A stretch of DNA of 64,000 bases from Acuticoccus sp. I52.16.1 (GCF_022865125.1 NZ_CP094828.1:434001-498000); one strand, 5' to 3'; shown: positions 18,350 through 27,843, counted from the first letter of the stretch. Notes: generated from the sequence alone by a model not told the origin. Program-made: numbers and translations.

Positions 18350-19531
18350 TCAGGCGAGCGCCCGATCGGCCCGCAGCGCGGCGATCTCGTCCGCCGCGTA
18401 GCCGAGGCCGGCGAGGATCTCGTCGGCATCCGCGCCGAGTGCCGGCGGCGCCCGGTCCGGCGCATCGGCGAGGCCGGCGAACGCGACCGGCTGGGCAACC
18501 GAGCGCAGGCGCCCCGCGAGCCCGTCCGTCGGGCGGAAGAAATCGACCGCCGCGAGGTGCGGGTCGGCCACCAGATCCTCCAGCGTGTTCACCCGCGCAT
18601 GCGGCACGTCGAGCCGATGGAAGACCTCGATCCACTCGTCCGTGGTGCGGGCCGGTAGCGCGGCGGCGAGGATGCCGTAGAGCGTGTGCGAGTTGGCGTT
18701 GCGGCCGGCGGCGGTGGCGAACCACGCCTCGTCCGCCACCTCGCCGCGGCCGAGCTCGGCGAGCGTGCGGGTCCACTGCCCGCCGCTGTAGGGCATCGCC
18801 GCGATCCACCCGTCCTTGGTCGCATACGGGCGGCGGTTGGGGTTGAGGAGGCGGCTGTAGCCGGGCGCACCATCGGCCGCGAAGGTCGCCGCGTCGAGAT
18901 GCTCGTTGAAGAGGAAAGCGGCCAGCACCTCGAACATCGGCACCTCGATGTCGCAGCCCTCGCCGGTGCGCTCGCGCCGCATCAGCGCGGCGAGGATCGC
19001 ATAGACCACATGGAGCGCGGCGATCTTGTCGGCCGCGATGGACGGCACATAGTCCGGCGCGCGGCCCACCTTCAGCGGCAGTGCCGCGAGCCCCGCGGCC
19101 GCCTGGATGACGTCGTCGTAGGCCGCCGTCCCCGCATACGGCCCGCCGCTCCCGAAGCCGACCGCCGCGCAGTGGATCACCGCCGGGTTCGCCGCCCGCG
19201 CCGCCGCCGGGCCGAGGCCCAGCCGCTCCGCCGCCTTGGGACGCATGTTGTGCATCACCACGTCCGCCCCGGCGATCAGCTTGGTCAGCACCGCGCGGCC
19301 CGCCGGCCGGCGCAGGTCCAGCGCCAGGCTCTTCTTGTTGCGGTTGTTGTTGGCGAAGAGCGCGCCCATCCCGTCCGGCCCCGGCGCGCCGGAATGGCGG
19401 GCGAGGTCCCCGTCCGGCGCCTCGATCTTGACGACCTCGGCGCCGAGGTCGGCCAGCGTCTGGCTCGCCATCGGCCCCATGACGATGGTCGTCACGTCGA
19501 CGATGCGGATGCCGTTCAGTAGCGCCTTCAT
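18350..19531 (-). CDS. CaiB/BaiF family (class III) CoA transferase
   Basis: A 393-residue class III CoA transferase. The N-terminal GIRIVDVTTIVMGPMAS, ADLGAEVVKIE, NRNKKSLALDL and PAVIHCAAVGFG are characteristic, and the catalytic Asp is in AAYDDVIQAAAGL. These enzymes move CoA between a donor thioester and a carboxylate. GGAGG precedes ATG 19531. It is followed upstream by a three-gene TRAP transporter in the same direction, with only 25 bases between the DctM stop and this start. This suggests that the imported acid is activated as its CoA ester. Confidence 0.93.
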   Translation of the reverse strand: MKALLNGIRIVDVTTIVMGPMASQTLADLGAEVVKIEAPDGDLARHSGAPGPDGMGALFANNNRNKKSLALDLRRPAGRAVLTKLIAGADVVMHNMRPKAAERLGLGPAAARAANPAVIHCAAVGFGSGGPYAGTAAYDDVIQAAAGLAALPLKVGRAPDYVPSIAADKIAALHVVYAILAALMRRERTGEGCDIEVPMFEVLAAFLFNEHLDAATFAADGAPGYSRLLNPNRRPYATKDGWIAAMPYSGGQWTRTLAELGRGEVADEAWFATAAGRNANSHTLYGILAAALPARTTDEWIEVFHRLDVPHARVNTLEDLVADPHLAAVDFFRPTDGLAGRLRSVAQPVAFAGLADAPDRAPPALGADADEILAGLGYAADEIAALRADRALA

Positions 19532-19556
19532 GCCGCCCTCCGTGGTGGTGTGGCGC

Positions 19557-20864
19557 CTACTGGGCGAGCGAGGGCAGCCACAGGATGATCTGCGGCATCA
19601 GGACAAGCGCCAGGACGATGAAGAGGTCGGCCACCAGGAACCACATCACCCCGCGGAAGATCGTACTGGTGGAGGCGAGATCCCCCACCACCCCCTTGAT
19701 GACGAAGACGTTGAGCCCGATGGGCGGCGTGATCATGCCGATCTCCAGGAACTTCGCCAGGAGGACACCGAACCAGATAAGGTCGAACCCCGCCTCGCCG
19801 ATGATCGGCAGGAGGATGGGGAGCGTCAGCAGCATCGCGCCGATCGGCTCCAGGAACATGCCGAGCACCAGGTAGATGAGCGCGATCCCGAGGAGCAGCA
19901 CCCCGTGCGACGTGCCGAGCCCGCTGACGAAGTCGGCGATCGCGTCGCCCGCCCCGCTGTAGGCGAGGAAGCGCGTCAGCATGCTGGCGCCGATGGCGAT
20001 GATGAAGAGCGCGGCGGAGTTCACCAGCGTCTCGATCAGCGACTCTCGCACGCCGCGCCAGGACAGCGTGCGCTTCACCAGCGCGATGATGATCGCCAGC
20101 GCCGAGCCGACGGCCCCCGCCTCCGTCGGCGTGAAGATACCGGCGAAGAGCCCGCCGAAGACGCCGAACATCAAGAGGAGCACCGGCCACGTCTCGGCGA
20201 GCGCGGCGAACCGCTCGCCCCAGGTGGTGGTGGTGTCGACCGGTGCGGCGACCTTCGGGTCCAGCACCGCGCGCAGCACCACGACGGCGACGTAGCCGAA
20301 CACCGTCAGAAGCCCCGCGCCGACCCCGCCCAGGAAGAGCGAGCTGACGGGCACCTGCGCGATGATGCCGTAGAGGATCATCAGGATCGACGGCGGGATC
20401 AGCGCGCCGATGGTCCCGGCCGCCGCGACGGTGCCGGTGGCGAACCCCGCCTGATAGCGCTGGCGCATCATCTCCGGCACGGCGATCTTGCCCATCGCCG
20501 CCGCACACGCGACCGACGAGCCGGTGACTGCCGCGAACCCCGCCGCGCCGAAGATCGAGGCAACCGCGAGGCCGCCCGGCAATCGCGCCAGCCACACGCG
20601 CGCGGCGTCGAAGAGGCCCTTGGTGAGCCCGGCGTGGAAGCACAGGAAGCCCATCAGCAGGAACATCGGCACCGAGGAGAGCTGCCACGTCGCCGCGAAG
20701 CTCCACGGGATGACGCCGAGCGCGCCCCACGCCGCCCGCTCGCCGACGAGCATCCAGATCCCGCCGAACGACACGCCGATCAGCGCCGGGCCGATGGGAA
20801 AGCGCAGGACGATCAGAAACAGGAGGATCGCGATGCCGGCAAAGCCGACTTGAATGTCACTCAC
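19557..20864 (-). CDS. TRAP transporter large permease (DctM)
   Basis: A 435-residue inner-membrane protein with about 12 hydrophobic segments, the ion-coupled translocation subunit of a TRAP importer. Motifs: RFPIGPALIGVSF, GFAAVTGSSVACAAAMGKIA, GTIGALIPPSILMILYG, FTPTEAGAVGSALA and MITPPIGLNVFVIKG. The start is a GTG at 20864, 16 bases after the small-permease stop, with a poor ribosome binding site, so translational coupling is likely. The partner small permease and binding protein lie upstream. Confidence 0.94.
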   Translation of the reverse strand: MSDIQVGFAGIAILLFLIVLRFPIGPALIGVSFGGIWMLVGERAAWGALGVIPWSFAATWQLSSVPMFLLMGFLCFHAGLTKGLFDAARVWLARLPGGLAVASIFGAAGFAAVTGSSVACAAAMGKIAVPEMMRQRYQAGFATGTVAAAGTIGALIPPSILMILYGIIAQVPVSSLFLGGVGAGLLTVFGYVAVVVLRAVLDPKVAAPVDTTTTWGERFAALAETWPVLLLMFGVFGGLFAGIFTPTEAGAVGSALAIIIALVKRTLSWRGVRESLIETLVNSAALFIIAIGASMLTRFLAYSGAGDAIADFVSGLGTSHGVLLLGIALIYLVLGMFLEPIGAMLLTLPILLPIIGEAGFDLIWFGVLLAKFLEIGMITPPIGLNVFVIKGVVGDLASTSTIFRGVMWFLVADLFIVLALVLMPQIILWLPSLAQ

Positions 20865-20880
20865 AGGGTCGTCCGCCGGG

Positions 20881-21390
20881 TCAGAAGGGTGCGGTGAAGT
20901 CGGACGCGGGCCCGCCGTGCAGCGCGCGCCCCATCTTGTAGAGGAGCGTCAGCACCATGAGGCCGGCGCCGAGCGGCAGGAGGTAGTAGGCGGGCCAGGA
21001 ATCGATCCGCACGCCCTGCTCGATGATGAAGCTGCCGACATTGTATTTGCGCATCGCCTCCTCGAACCCGCGCCAGGCGAGCAGCCCGAAGACGGTCGCC
21101 GAGAACGCCGCCGAGGCGAAGTTCAGCCGCCGCTGGACGACGATCGGCATATGCTCCACCAGCACCTCGACCGAGATGTGCGCGTTGCGCCGCTCGGCGA
21201 AGGCGAGCGGGATGAAGACGATCGCCACCATGTAATATTGCGACACGATGGCGATCGTCCCCGGCAACGGCGAGGAGAAGACGAATTTGGCGACCACGTC
21301 GGCGGTGATGTGCAGCATCATCAGCGCGATGGCGGTGGCGCCGATCAGCGTCGCCATGCCGATGGTGCCGCCGAGGAGGCGCCCGATCAT
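20881..21390 (-). CDS. TRAP transporter small permease (DctQ)
   Basis: A 169-residue membrane protein with four hydrophobic helices, as expected for DctQ. Family residues are in FAERRNAHISVEVL (loop between helices 2 and 3) and the helix-3 Trp/Phe pattern. It lies between the binding-protein gene and the large-permease gene, the common gene order. It bridges the large permease and the binding protein at the membrane. Confidence 0.9.
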   Translation of the reverse strand: MIGRLLGGTIGMATLIGATAIALMMLHITADVVAKFVFSSPLPGTIAIVSQYYMVAIVFIPLAFAERRNAHISVEVLVEHMPIVVQRRLNFASAAFSATVFGLLAWRGFEEAMRKYNVGSFIIEQGVRIDSWPAYYLLPLGAGLMVLTLLYKMGRALHGGPASDFTAPF

Positions 21391-21483
21391 CGCCGCCCCT
21401 CCCCGGTCGCAGAGGGAGCGTCGCGGCCCGCCGGGCTCGTCAGGTCGAAATGGGCCACGCGCTCGTCCTCCCTCGTGGTGCGA

Positions 21484-22620
21484 CTACATCGCCCCGTAGG
21501 TCGAGGCGTCGACCTTGGAGTAGACCTCGTTCCACAGCGTCTCGGCAAACGCGTCGCGGTCGGTGTCGAGGCCCTTGCCCAGTTCCTTCCACTTCGTCAC
21601 CAGGCCCGAGATCGTCTCGATCTTCTCCGCGACGCCGTCGAGACCGTAGGTCGACACGAACTCCTCGGCGATGACGTCGACGTCCTTCTTCACGAAGTCG
21701 GCGGAGGCCTGCAACAGCTCGGCCGACGGCTCGATCACCTCGATGCCCTTCTCGCGCGAGGCGTCGAGCGCCTCGTTGGCGGCGTCGTTGTACTTCAGCG
21801 TGATGGTGGCGACGGCGTGGGCCGCGGCCTTCAGCATGAAGGCGCGCTGCTCGTCCGACAGGCTCGTCCAGGTGTCCTTGTTCATGCTGGCGGCCCCCGA
21901 CCCGGCGAAGACGCCGCCCGGAACGCCGACCGTGATCGCCTTCGTCACGTCGATGAGCTGCAGGTTGATCAGCTCCGGCGCGGAGATCATCGTGCAGTCG
22001 ACGACGCCCTGGCTCATCGCCTCGTAGATCTCGTTGCCGGGGATCGACACCTTGGTGCCGCCGAACTCCTCGGCCCAGCGGCCGAAGTTGGAGGCGCCGG
22101 AGCGGAAGGTCTTACCCTTCAGGTCCGCGACGTCACGCACCGGCTGGCCGCACAGGAGCACGTAGTCCGGCGTCGAGGCGCTGCCGAGGTAGACTTGGTT
22201 CTCCTGCGCGAACTGGGCCTGGCAGTCCTCGCAGTGGAGCATCGCATATTCGGTCAGCGCGCCGGCCATGGCGACGGCGGGCGCAGCGCCCTTTTCGCCC
22301 GTGGTGGAGAGCATCGAAAGGTCGGCCGCGAGGTTCGCCTCGGCGTACTCGGCCGGGAAATAGGGCATCAGCACGTAGCCCATGTCGGCGACACCGTCGC
22401 GGATCCCCGGAGGCGTCTCCTTCAGGTCGAGGAGCGACAGCTCGTAGAGCTTCACGCTCATGTCCGAGTTGTCCTCGACGTACTGGACGAAGTCCTTCAG
22501 CCCCTCGTTGACCGGGCCTCCGGGCGGGAAGCCGGAGGCGTAGCGCAGGGTCTGCGCCTCGGCGGTGCCGAGCGCGGTCGCGGCGAGGAGCGCCGCCAGG
22601 GAGAGTGTCGCGAGCTTCAT
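21484..22620 (-). CDS. TRAP transporter substrate-binding protein (DctP type)
   Basis: A 378-residue periplasmic protein. Signal peptide residues 1-22 (AEA-QT). ATG 22620 follows GGAGG at good spacing. DctP-family features: GGPVNEGLKDFVQYVED, PDYVLLCGQPVRDVADLKGK with the substrate-binding Arg region (FRSGASNFGRW) and EAMSQGVVDCTM. Two nearby cysteines (LHCEDCQAQF) are unusual and may form a disulfide. The ligand should be an organic acid, given the CoA transferase and SDR genes beside it; no closer call is possible. Confidence 0.93.
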   Translation of the reverse strand: MKLATLSLAALLAATALGTAEAQTLRYASGFPPGGPVNEGLKDFVQYVEDNSDMSVKLYELSLLDLKETPPGIRDGVADMGYVLMPYFPAEYAEANLAADLSMLSTTGEKGAAPAVAMAGALTEYAMLHCEDCQAQFAQENQVYLGSASTPDYVLLCGQPVRDVADLKGKTFRSGASNFGRWAEEFGGTKVSIPGNEIYEAMSQGVVDCTMISAPELINLQLIDVTKAITVGVPGGVFAGSGAASMNKDTWTSLSDEQRAFMLKAAAHAVATITLKYNDAANEALDASREKGIEVIEPSAELLQASADFVKKDVDVIAEEFVSTYGLDGVAEKIETISGLVTKWKELGKGLDTDRDAFAETLWNEVYSKVDASTYGAM

Positions 22621-22685
22621 GGTGTTCCTCCGAACGTCGTTTTTGTTGTGGGGCGGGCCCCGGCGCGCGCGCGTGCCGGGGGTCC

Positions 22686-23456
22686 TTATTTGCAGCTGAA
22701 GCCGCCGTCGACCGGCAGCGCCACGCCGGTCACGTACGAGGCTTCGTCCGAGGCGAGCCACAGGACGGCGTTGGCGGCCTCCTCGGCGCGGCACAGGCGC
22801 TTCAGCGGCACAAGGGCGATGTACTTCTCCTCGTTGGCCTTGGCCTCGGCGGCGTCGTTGTTGCGACCGACGAAGCCGGCCTTCATCGGCGTCTCGGCGA
22901 GGCCGGGGCAGACGGCGTTCACGCGCACGCCGTCCGGCGCGAAGGTCTGCGCCAGCGACTTGGTGAGGCCGACGACGGCGAACTTGCAGCTCGAATAGAC
23001 CGGGCTGAACATCGACCCGACGAGACCCGAGACCGATGCGGTGAAGACCACCGCCCCGCCGCCGCGCTTGCGCATATGGCCGATCGCCTCGCCGGCGGCG
23101 AAGGTCGCCGACTGGATGTTGAGCGTCAGCGCCTGCTGGTACTCGGCGACGTCGAGGTTCTCGACGCCGGAGGGGCCGGGAATGCCCGCGTGCGCCCACA
23201 AGATGTCGAGCCCGCCCAGCTTGTCGGCCGCCTCGTTGATGCTGTCGCGCGAACCGGTGGCGTCGCCGCAGTCGGCGACGATGGTGTGGAGCCGGCCGCC
23301 GGACGGGTCGAGGTCGCGCTTCAGCGCATCGAGCCCGGCGGCGTTGATGTCGATGGCGCACACGTCGGCGCCCTCGCGCAGGAACGCCTCGCAGCCGGCG
23401 CGGCCCATGCCGGACGCCGCCGCCGTGATCACTGCAAGTTTGGATTGAAGTCGCAA
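22686..23456 (-). CDS. SDR family oxidoreductase
   Basis: A 256-residue short-chain dehydrogenase with TAAASGMG cofactor motif, acidic residue in CAIDIN (NAD preference), WAHAG in place of NNAG, and catalytic YSSCK. No ATG is available; a TTG at 23456, eight bases after GGAG, gives the expected N-terminus (LRLQSKLAVITAAA). The open frame runs further upstream but that part looks non-coding. It is the first gene of the SDR-TRAP-CoA transferase group and lies divergent from an IclR regulator. Confidence 0.88.
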   Translation of the reverse strand: MRLQSKLAVITAAASGMGRAGCEAFLREGADVCAIDINAAGLDALKRDLDPSGGRLHTIVADCGDATGSRDSINEAADKLGGLDILWAHAGIPGPSGVENLDVAEYQQALTLNIQSATFAAGEAIGHMRKRGGGAVVFTASVSGLVGSMFSPVYSSCKFAVVGLTKSLAQTFAPDGVRVNAVCPGLAETPMKAGFVGRNNDAAEAKANEEKYIALVPLKRLCRAEEAANAVLWLASDEASYVTGVALPVDGGFSCK

Positions 23457-23672
23457 AGCCGGGTCTCCAGGGCTGGTAGCGCAGGTCGATGACACGAAGA
23501 GTGGAGAGTGGCCGAGCCCTACGTCCTGCCGCGAGCGCCGTGCCCGCAGGTTGCGCGTCGAGACGCGTCCGGCAGGTCGCCCCGCGCGGCCGTGGCCTTG
23601 TCCCGGGCGCCGCGGCGCAGCGGCTTCCCCCTCGGGTTCGCAACGACGGTGATCATCGCGCCCCCTCCCCAA

Positions 23673-23686
23673 TTCGTTATTTTGAA
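23673..23686. promoter_or_regulatory. IclR operator-like site, degenerate copy
   Basis: TTCGTTATTTTGAA; its reverse complement TTCAAAATAACGAA matches 11 of 14 bases of the palindromic site at 23822-23835. About 217 bases upstream of the SDR start, in an AT-rich patch. Role inferred. Confidence 0.4.
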
Positions 23687-23821
23687 CAAGAAAGACACGA
23701 GTGAGAATTTCGGTCAACCGCCTGATGAGCGACTCCGGCCGGTGATTGCCGGATAAATCCGGCGCGCTCTTGGCTTTCCGGTGGAAATTCGCACAATCGA
23801 CGCCGAATCCGCCGCGCGCAA

Positions 23822-23835
23822 TTCAAAATGTTGAA
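23822..23835. promoter_or_regulatory. IclR operator-like palindrome
   Basis: TTCAA-AATG-TTGAA, a perfect 5-bp inverted repeat with a four-base spacer, 79 bases upstream of the IclR-family gene. The size and AT-rich character fit IclR-type operators, and position fits autoregulation. Inferred. Confidence 0.5.
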
Positions 23836-23913
23836 CGATTTCCTCCGCACCACTCGACCGTCCCGCTCGGCAGCGTTACGGCTTGGCAGGTGCGGGGGAG
23901 CGAGGGGCGAGCA

Positions 23914-24666
23914 ATGGACGTCAAGCAGGTTTCAAACGTGGTCGATCTGCTTGAATATTTCGCGCGGCGCGGCCGCCCCGCCACGCTCGCCGAGATCGCC
24001 GACGAGTTGAGCTGGCCGCGGTCCAGCACGTTCAACATCGTCGGCACGCTCGCCAAGAAGGGCTACCTTTACGAGCCCCGCCAGCGCGGCAGCTACTACC
24101 CCAGCCCACGGTGGCACACCGTCACGCAGCTCATCAGCGACAGTGATCCCCTACCGCAGACGATGCGCGACCTGGTCGACGACGTGGGCCGCCAGACCGG
24201 CGAGACGACGGCGATCGGCTCCATCTCGGGCCTCGACGCGATCTTTCTGCATGTGTGCGAATCGCGGCATCCGGTGCGCTATTTCGCACAGGTCGGCACC
24301 AAGGTGCCGATCCATGCGAGCTCCGCCGGCCGCGCCCTGCTCTCCCAGCTCACGGCCAAGGAGCGCAACCTCCTCTACCGCAAGATCGTGTTCGACAAGT
24401 TCACCACCACGACCCCGCTCAGCATCGAACGGATCGAGAGCGACCTCGCCGCCGCGAGGGAGCGCGGCTACCACCAGAGCGATTCGGAATACATCCCCGA
24501 CCTCGCCGGCGTCGCGATGGAGGTGCCGGGGCAGAACAAGAAGCTGTCGCTCGTGGTCGCCGGTCCGACCACCCGCTGCCTCGACCGCCGGCCCGAGACC
24601 GCGCGGATCATGCACGCCGCGCTCCAGTCCCGCGGTCTCACCCGCGCCGAGGCTCCCGCCGCCTGA
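23914..24666 (+). CDS. IclR family transcriptional regulator
   Basis: A 250-residue regulator: N-terminal winged helix (residues ~5-65; TLAEIADELSWPRSSTFNIVGTL) and a C-terminal IclR effector domain (GETTAIGSISGLDAIFLHV, PIHASSAGRALLSQL, DLAGVAMEVPG). ATG 23914 follows GAGGGG; the frame is open upstream but without family similarity. Divergent from the SDR-TRAP-CoA transferase genes, which it probably controls in response to an aromatic or organic-acid ligand. Confidence 0.93.
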   Translation: MDVKQVSNVVDLLEYFARRGRPATLAEIADELSWPRSSTFNIVGTLAKKGYLYEPRQRGSYYPSPRWHTVTQLISDSDPLPQTMRDLVDDVGRQTGETTAIGSISGLDAIFLHVCESRHPVRYFAQVGTKVPIHASSAGRALLSQLTAKERNLLYRKIVFDKFTTTTPLSIERIESDLAAARERGYHQSDSEYIPDLAGVAMEVPGQNKKLSLVVAGPTTRCLDRRPETARIMHAALQSRGLTRAEAPAA

Positions 24667-24690
24667 CCCCGTGGGGGCCGTGCGGCCCGC

Positions 24691-25584
24691 CTACTCGCGG
24701 TAGCGCAGCGCCTCCAGGATGACCGCGAAGGCGGGCGAGGCCTGCCGCCGGTGCGGATAATAGAGGTAGTAGCCGGGGAATGGCGGGCTCCAATCCTCCA
24801 GCACCGAGACGAGCCGGCCCTCGCGGATATGCCCTTCGACCAAGCCGTCCGGCACGTAGCCGAGGCCGTAGCCGGCGATCGCCGCTTCGACCACCGGGCC
24901 GATGGAGTTGAAGGTGAGCTGCCCGTCCACCCGCACGCGGAATTCGCGGGAGTCCTTCTCGAACTCCCAGGCGTACAGGCCCCCGTGGGTGGGCAGGCGA
25001 AGGTTGATGCAGGCGTGCCGTGTCAGGTCCTGCGGCGTCTCCGGCCGGCCCCGCTGGGCGACGTAGTCCGGCGCGCCGACCACCAGCATGCGGAAGTCCG
25101 GCCCGATCCGCACCGCGATCATCCCCTCGGCGATCGATTCGCCCAGGCGCACCCCGGCGTCGAACTTCTCGGCAACGATGTCGGTCAACCCGTAGTCGGC
25201 CACGATCTCGACCTTGAGGTCGGGGTACTCGCGCAGCACCGGGGCGAGCTTGGGCCACAGCACGGTGTCGGCGGCATAGTCGCTGGTGGTGATGCGGATC
25301 GTGCCGGCGGGACGATCCTTGCGATCGAGGATGGCGGCCAGCTCCTCCTCGATCTCGGCGAGGCGCGGGGCGATGCGCTCGAGCACGATCGTCCCCTCCG
25401 CGGTCGGTGTCACTCGGCGCGTGGTGCGCGTAAGGAGGCGCAGGCCGAGGCGCGCCTCGAGCCCGCGCATCGCATGGCTCAGCGCGGATTGGGAGACGCC
25501 GATCTGCGCCGCCGCGCGGGTAAAACTCCCTTCCCGCGCCACCACCACGAACGACATCAGGTCGGCAATATTTTCGCGCAGCAT
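24691..25584 (-). CDS. LysR family transcriptional regulator
   Basis: A 297-residue regulator with an N-terminal helix-turn-helix (FTRAAAQIGVSQSALSHAMRGLEARLGLRLL) and a LysR substrate-binding domain ending LYYPHRRQASPAFAVILEALR. This C-terminus is typical of the LysR subgroup that controls aldo/keto reductase, cupin or alcohol dehydrogenase genes next door. ATG 25584 is preferred; GTG 25596 would add four residues. Divergent from the cupin gene at 25788. Paralogue of the LysR at 41363-42253. Confidence 0.93.
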   Translation of the reverse strand: MLRENIADLMSFVVVAREGSFTRAAAQIGVSQSALSHAMRGLEARLGLRLLTRTTRRVTPTAEGTIVLERIAPRLAEIEEELAAILDRKDRPAGTIRITTSDYAADTVLWPKLAPVLREYPDLKVEIVADYGLTDIVAEKFDAGVRLGESIAEGMIAVRIGPDFRMLVVGAPDYVAQRGRPETPQDLTRHACINLRLPTHGGLYAWEFEKDSREFRVRVDGQLTFNSIGPVVEAAIAGYGLGYVPDGLVEGHIREGRLVSVLEDWSPPFPGYYLYYPHRRQASPAFAVILEALRYRE

Positions 25585-25787
25585 TAATGAGCCCACGTCA
25601 TGAGACCGGGTCGATTATAGCGCTCCCGCCGCCATCGCCAGCCGCGACATATTTTCGGGTGCCGGGTGCCCCCGCCGCCGCCTCCGTTTCATGAGCCGCG
25701 TTCATGAGTGGTAGTGCGGGCGCGGCCTTAGTCCGGGTCGCGCGGCGCCTACATCCCGATCGAACGTCGTTTGAGAAAGGCCTTTCC

Positions 25788-26183
25788 ATGAAGATCACCC
25801 GCCTCGGAATGCAGCCCTCGGCCGAGGGGCCGGCGGACTGGTTCACCGGCCGCGTGCGCGTCGACCCGCTGTTCTCGGCGGAGGCGCCGGGCCGCACCTC
25901 CGGCGCCGCCGTCACCTTCGAGCCCGGCGCACGCACCGCGTGGCACACCCACCCCCTCGGCCAGACGCTGATCGTCACCCACGGCCTCGGCCGCGTGCAG
26001 CGCGACGGCGGCCCGGTGGAGGAGATCCGCCCCGGCGACGTCGTCCGGTTTCCGGCCGGCGAGAAGCACTGGCACGGCGCCTCGCCGCACGTCGCGATGA
26101 CGCACATCGCCATCCAGGAAAGCCGGGACGGATCCACGGTGAACTGGCTGGAGAAGGTGGCGGACGCCGACTACGAGGGCTGA
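25788..26183 (+). CDS. cupin domain protein
   Basis: A 131-residue cupin, paralogue of the one at 9331-9726. Metal motif [14 protein letters not shown] and second motif [11 protein letters not shown] are intact. The ATG at 25788 follows AAAGG. It is divergent from a LysR gene, which likely controls it, and its last 13 bases overlap the 3' end of the convergent TetR gene. Biochemical role unknown. Confidence 0.9.
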   Translation: MKITRLGMQPSAEGPADWFTGRVRVDPLFSAEAPGRTSGAAVTFEPGARTAWHTHPLGQTLIVTHGLGRVQRDGGPVEEIRPGDVVRFPAGEKHWHGASPHVAMTHIAIQESRDGSTVNWLEKVADADYEG

Positions 26184-26905
26184 TCCGCCGCCGCCCGCCC
26201 GGCGGCGAGGAGCGCGAAGAAGGTCTCGGCATAGAGGTCGAGCGGGGCGGCGCTGCGTTCCAGCTTGGCACGCAGCACGGCCCCCTCCCAGCCGATCCAG
26301 AAGGCCCGCGCCAGATGCCGGCAATCGGCCTCGGGCGCGATCTCGCCGGCGGCCCGCGCGGCCTCCAGGCAGCGGGCGGTGCGGCTTTCCCAGTCGGCGA
26401 AGACGGCCGAGAGGCGGGCGCGGAACGGCTCCGGCAGCGCGCCGATCTCCTGTCCAAGGTTGCCCACCAGGCATCCCCGCGCGAAGCCGAAGCGCTCCAT
26501 CCCGGCCCGCGCGTCGGCGACGAAGGCGCGCAGCCGGTCGAGCGGGGCGCGGCTCTCGTCCAGGAACCAGCGGTCCAGCTTGGCGGCGAAGTAGGCCGCG
26601 TAGGAGTCGATCAGCGCCAGGCCGAACTCCGACTTGGAGCCGAAATAATGGTAGAAGGACCCCTTCGGCACCCCCACCGTGCCCAGCACCTCCTCCAGCC
26701 CCACCGCCCCGAAGCCGCGTTCGGTCAGCATCGCGACACCTGCGCGCAGCAGCCTGTCGCGTGCCTCCTCCAATCGCGCCGCGTCGCGTGGCGGGCGGCC
26801 GCGCCGACGCGCGGGCGGTGCGGCCCCGCCGGAGGTCTCCGCCGGCCGGGCGCCGGACGGGGCGCAGGCCGCCGGGCCGCCGCCGTCACCCGGGCCGTCG
26901 CTCAT
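26171..26905 (-). CDS. TetR family regulator, AcuR-like
   Basis: A 244-residue repressor with an unusual ~50-residue Gly/Pro/Ala/Arg-rich N-terminal extension before the TetR helix-turn-helix ([31 protein letters not shown]). The C-terminal part with [25 protein letters not shown] agrees with AcuR, the acrylate-responsive repressor of acuI/dddL in Rhodobacter. Its ATG overlaps the stop of the AEC permease gene (ATGA). Close by (28477-28653) is a collapsed gene that looks like acuI, supporting descent from an acuR-acuI module. Confidence 0.85.
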   Translation of the reverse strand: MSDGPGDGGGPAACAPSGARPAETSGGAAPPARRRGRPPRDAARLEEARDRLLRAGVAMLTERGFGAVGLEEVLGTVGVPKGSFYHYFGSKSEFGLALIDSYAAYFAAKLDRWFLDESRAPLDRLRAFVADARAGMERFGFARGCLVGNLGQEIGALPEPFRARLSAVFADWESRTARCLEAARAAGEIAPEADCRHLARAFWIGWEGAVLRAKLERSAAPLDLYAETFFALLAAGRAAADQPS

Positions 26906-27831
26906 GTGAAAATCGCCTCGGCGAGGATCATCGCCACCGGCAGCGTCACCGCCGCGGCGACGGTCTGTGTGGCGACAAGGCTTGCCATCAGTGGTGCGTC
27001 GCCCCCCAGCTGCCGCGCCATCACATAGGACGAGGACGCGGTTGGCAAGGCATTGAAAAGCACCGCGATCAGCGCCGGGACGCCCGTCAGCCCCAGCGCC
27101 AGGCAGGCCATCGCGGTCAGCGTCGGCATCGCCGCGAACTTGGCGCCGGACGCGATCAGCGCCGCCCGCGGCGAGGCGCCCAGCGTGCGACGGTCCAGCG
27201 CCGCCCCTACGCACAACAGGCCCAGCGGCAGCGCCGACTGGCCGAGCGACTTCACGAAGCCCTCGATCCCCGGCGGCAGCGGCAGCCCGGCCACATGCAG
27301 CGCGATGCCGACGGCGCAGGCGATGATGAGCGGGTTGGTCACGATCGAGCGCATGGCCGTGCGCAAGCCCGCCCCCGTCGAGGCGTAGTGGGCGAAGACC
27401 AGGACGCACAGGACGTTCACCGTCGGCACGATGGTCGCGATCGCGATCGCCGCCAGCGCCGCCCCTTCGCTGCCGTAGAGCGCGATAGCCGCCGTGACGC
27501 CGACGTAGGTGTTGAACCGGATCGCCCCTTGGAAGACCGAGGTGAAGGCCGGCCCCGGCAACTCCACCGCCCGCCGCGACACGACCAGCCCCGCCCCCAC
27601 CACGAGGAGCGGCACCGCCAGCGCCACGACCATCGCCCCCACCGGCACGCCCGAGAAGTCGGCCATCGCCAGGCTGTGGACGATCAGCGCCGGCAGGAGC
27701 ACGAAGTACGCCAGCCGCTCGGCCGGGGTCCAGAAGCCCTCCGGCAGCAGCGTCGTGCGCCAGCGCAGTACATGCCCCAGGCCGATCAGCAGCGCCGTCG
27801 GCGTCAGCGCGACGAGGAGCGCACCGATCAC
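26902..27831 (-). CDS. AEC family (auxin efflux carrier-type) transporter
   Basis: A 309-residue inner-membrane carrier with about ten hydrophobic helices in two halves. AEC features: LAYFVLLPALIVHSLA, FQGAIRFNTYVG, and FNALPTASSSYVMARQLGGD near the C-terminus. GTG start at 27831, 12 bases after the AhpD-like gene. Family members export or import small organic acids such as malate. Translationally coupled to the AcuR-like regulator, so its expression may be tied to that effector. Confidence 0.9.
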   Translation of the reverse strand: MIGALLVALTPTALLIGLGHVLRWRTTLLPEGFWTPAERLAYFVLLPALIVHSLAMADFSGVPVGAMVVALAVPLLVVGAGLVVSRRAVELPGPAFTSVFQGAIRFNTYVGVTAAIALYGSEGAALAAIAIATIVPTVNVLCVLVFAHYASTGAGLRTAMRSIVTNPLIIACAVGIALHVAGLPLPPGIEGFVKSLGQSALPLGLLCVGAALDRRTLGASPRAALIASGAKFAAMPTLTAMACLALGLTGVPALIAVLFNALPTASSSYVMARQLGGDAPLMASLVATQTVAAAVTLPVAMILAEAIFT

Positions 27832-27843
27832 CGCCCGCCCGCC

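Larger units (their letters stand above)
23457..23913. other. divergent control region between SDR/TRAP operon and iclR
   Basis: About 457 bases with no supported gene. GC content drops sharply at ~23670-23700 and ~23810-23850, where two related operator-like sequences lie. The part at 23457-23640 is GC-rich leader of the SDR operon. Promoters for both directions should be here. Confidence 0.5.
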
